Below are positions 6,147 to 7,499 of a stretch of DNA of 7,499 bases, piece by piece (the first letter of the stretch is position 1; every line of letters starts with the position of its first letter). The position numbers and the translations under genes were made by a program. Location of the stretch: positions 1 to 7,499 of the forward strand of contig JAGRAK010000096.1 of the NCBI GenBank assembly GCA_020434645.1, read 5' to 3'. The notes beneath the pieces were generated by a model that was not told where the DNA came from, ran no database searches, and saw only the letters and a list, made by a program, of their open reading frames with translations. Origin of the DNA: Bdellovibrionales bacterium (GTDB lineage Bacteria; Bdellovibrionota; Bdellovibrionia; Bdellovibrionales; UBA1609).

Positions 6147-6175
6147 AAAAAGTAATGACAACATCGTGAGCGATG
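6147..6175 (-). terminator. weak terminator candidate after the ApbE gene
   Basis: Read on the minus strand, CATCG-CTCA-CGATG (6175-6162) forms a 5-bp stem just downstream of the ApbE stop. A run of five Ts (6151-6147) comes 10 bases later. The stem is short and the U-run is displaced, so this is a weak call. Confidence 0.28.
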
Positions 6176-6183
6176 ACATGGGC

Positions 6184-7221
6184 TTAAAATAAAATGACTT
6201 TATTTTGGGGAGTGATTCCCCATGCTTTATATTCGGGGTAATGCTCTTTTAGAGCTTTTCGAATTTCGCTCTCGCTCAGTACAAAAAAAGCAGTAGAGAG
6301 GGCGTCGCAAGTCGCGGCTGATAGCCCACTCACAGAGGTTTGAGCCCAGTGGTTCGGTGGTCGCAGCGTTTTGGGGCTAATAATATGATGCCATTTTTTA
6401 TCTTCTGAGTAGTGCGTGTTTTCTGCTCCTGAAGAGGCTATAGCGCCTTTAGAATCTGCTTTTATTGTGAGTACTGAATGAGCCACGGGATTCCATAAAG
6501 CGATCTTCCAGGGCGTTTTCGTAGCTTTGTGGCCTTGCCAGTGCATATTGCCTGAGAAGTTGAGTAAGAAATTTTGAAAGCCCTTTTTGTTCAGTTTTTT
6601 TGCCACTTCATCAACAGCATAACCTTTGGCGACGCCATCAAATGTTACGCCCATGTTTTTTTTATTCAGTGTCACATTCTCTGAGCTAAATTGAATGGCA
6701 GATGAGTCGACAAGTGGTTTCAGCTGATCAAGTTCAGCATTGTCAGGAGCTCGATTTTTATTTTGAAACGATTTTTGAATCAACTGTAGTACGGGCAATA
6801 TCGTAATATCAAAGGCGCCATCGGTATTTTGATTTGTGCTCATCGCAAGCGGAAGTAAAGTGAGCATGTGCCCACCCGAAGACTTGGGCTCTTTTGAGAG
6901 TTGCAGCTTTTGATTTCGATTTAATTTATTAATGGGGCTATCTGTTTGATAGAGACTGAGTTCAGATTCAATTTGTTCTAGCCCAGTTTGTATTTCAGTG
7001 AAAACTTTCGAATCTATTTTTTTTGCACAATTTGTAGCAATTTGAATTTCAAAAAATGACCCCATGCTGGGTAGTTTCTGATTTGTTATGCAGAGTGCGT
7101 CTGCATAACTGTATGTAGAAATAAAAGAGGCTAAAGCGATGACCCCAGCTAGAGCAAAGAGACCAACTGGTGTGACCGCGTTAAAAGGTTTTCTTGCCAA
7201 ATTGTGAAGCTGTAAGCGCAA
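6184..7221 (-). CDS. apbE: exported ApbE-family FAD:protein FMN transferase
   Basis: ApbE enzymes use FAD to attach FMN covalently to threonine in partner redox proteins, mostly outside the cytoplasm. From the TTG at 7221 the protein has 345 residues, a normal length. It begins with a signal sequence (hydrophobic about 20-40, likely cleavage after SYA) and no lipobox. Family segments follow in order: PSMGSFFEIQI (51-61), LYQTDSPINKLN (90-101), TDGAFDITILP (133-143), FDGVAKGYAVDE (194-205), LNFSGNMHWQG (220-230), ASSGAENTHY (262-271), HHIISPKT (278-285) and the Mg2+-binding TCDALSTA (304-311, Asp306). The start is uncertain. A GTG at 7314 would overlap the upstream gene by 89 bp. The TTG at 7221 starts just after that gene's stop but sits in a hairpin loop. 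A TTG at 7200 would give a compact signal peptide. The upstream heme protein suggests a shared electron-transfer role. Confidence 0.9.
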   Translation of the reverse strand: MRLQLHNLARKPFNAVTPVGLFALAGVIALASFISTYSYADALCITNQKLPSMGSFFEIQIATNCAKKIDSKVFTEIQTGLEQIESELSLYQTDSPINKLNRNQKLQLSKEPKSSGGHMLTLLPLAMSTNQNTDGAFDITILPVLQLIQKSFQNKNRAPDNAELDQLKPLVDSSAIQFSSENVTLNKKNMGVTFDGVAKGYAVDEVAKKLNKKGFQNFLLNFSGNMHWQGHKATKTPWKIALWNPVAHSVLTIKADSKGAIASSGAENTHYSEDKKWHHIISPKTLRPPNHWAQTSVSGLSAATCDALSTAFFVLSESEIRKALKEHYPEYKAWGITPQNKVILF

Positions 7222-7236
7222 TGACTTACAGCTTTG
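7205..7236. repeat. 10-bp perfect inverted repeat at the heme protein/ApbE junction
   Basis: AAGCTGTAAG (7207-7216) and CTTACAGCTT (7225-7234) are exact reverse complements around an 8-base loop, with two further G-T pairs possible outside. The heme-protein stop codon lies in the stem and the TTG at 7221 lies in the loop. Neither direction has a U-run, so a simple terminator is unlikely. It may protect the mRNA, lower ApbE expression relative to the upstream gene, or control ApbE start-site access. Confidence 0.5.
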
Positions 7237-7499
7237 CTCCGTTGATCCAACTTTCAAGTACGGCGGCTTCAGCTGAGCCGACCTTCCATTTTGCCGGGTG
7301 CTTATCGCCGTCACTCATCACTCCACCAGCAGGTAAAAGATAGAGGATGCTTTTTGAAATATCGCCCGGGACGACAAGTAGCACGGCCTCTTCATAAGTT
7401 GGAGCGGGGTTGTCGTGGCAGCGGTCACATGATTTCACAAATGACGGTAGCAAATTGGCGTCAAAAAAACCTTTATCAAGAACTGTTGCTGGTGGTTCT
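7226..7499 (-). CDS. C-terminal part of a heme c-binding protein, N-terminus beyond window
   Basis: Ninety residues are visible before the stop, and the reading frame stays open to the right edge. An earlier TTG at 7453 is an in-frame leucine codon rather than a likely start. The motif CDRCH is a CxxCH heme c attachment site, preceded by LLPSFVKS and followed by DNP. The later segment VVPGDISKSILYLL...GGVMSDGDKHPAKW...ESWINGAKL is the pattern of small cytochrome c domains, with the Met in GGVM as a possible distal heme ligand and a final helix ending WINGA. Such domains carry electrons in the periplasm or outer membrane and often sit at the end of larger proteins. The ApbE gene follows immediately, consistent with one operon. 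What the missing N-terminal part contains cannot be told. Confidence 0.85.
   Translation of the reverse strand, partial: EPPATVLDKGFFDANLLPSFVKSCDRCHDNPAPTYEEAVLLVVPGDISKSILYLLPAGGVMSDGDKHPAKWKVGSAEAAVLESWINGAKL

Noticed and set aside
7222..7314. GTG-initiated N-terminal extension of ApbE to 7314
   Set aside because: It would overlap the heme-protein gene by 89 bp and place about 50 non-hydrophobic residues before the signal sequence, which is unlikely for an exported protein.

Overview
The window reads as ordinary chromosomal sequence from a Gram-negative bacterium. It is AT-leaning, densely coded, and rich in exported proteins: an Sec-exported peptidase, a lipoprotein, two further signal-peptide proteins and a CxxCH heme protein. 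A Bdellovibrionota-like or other former deltaproteobacterial host would fit the mix of secreted hydrolases, AT-rich codons and poor Shine-Dalgarno sites. That placement is inference, since no marker gene is present. I see no insertion sequence, phage gene, CRISPR array, tRNA or rRNA.

Layout. Bases 1-1878 are a minus-strand group: an alpha/beta hydrolase, then a PAP2-family membrane phosphatase joined to it by an ATGA stop/start overlap, then a TetR-family regulator that runs off the left edge. Facing away from it on the plus strand is a secreted M28 zinc aminopeptidase (1917-3128) closely resembling the Vibrio/Aeromonas leucyl aminopeptidase. The 38-bp gap between these divergent genes holds most of a perfect 10-bp inverted repeat. 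After a 211-bp gap with an unusually structured leader comes an orphan helical lipoprotein (3340-4014), ending in a terminator hairpin shared with the convergent gene.

On the minus strand, bases 4028-5795 hold a two-gene unit: a small exported four-cysteine protein whose end overlaps the start of a NorM-like MATE efflux pump, with a recognisable promoter at about 5827-5855. Bases 5796-6183 have no gene but contain several nested inverted repeats and a terminator-like hairpin. This is the best candidate for an undescribed structured RNA. From 6184 to the right edge, again on the minus strand, are an exported ApbE-type FMN transferase and, just upstream of it, the C-terminal end of a heme c-binding protein. 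A perfect 10-bp hairpin lies at their junction.

How the genes work together. ApbE and the heme protein are both exported, so they probably belong to one extracytoplasmic redox system. The hydrolase and PAP2 phosphatase are translationally coupled and may act on related lipid or ester substrates. The peptidase, lipoprotein and four-cysteine protein are envelope or secreted functions. No complete new defence or mobile system is visible. The unusual material is mainly in the intergenic regions.
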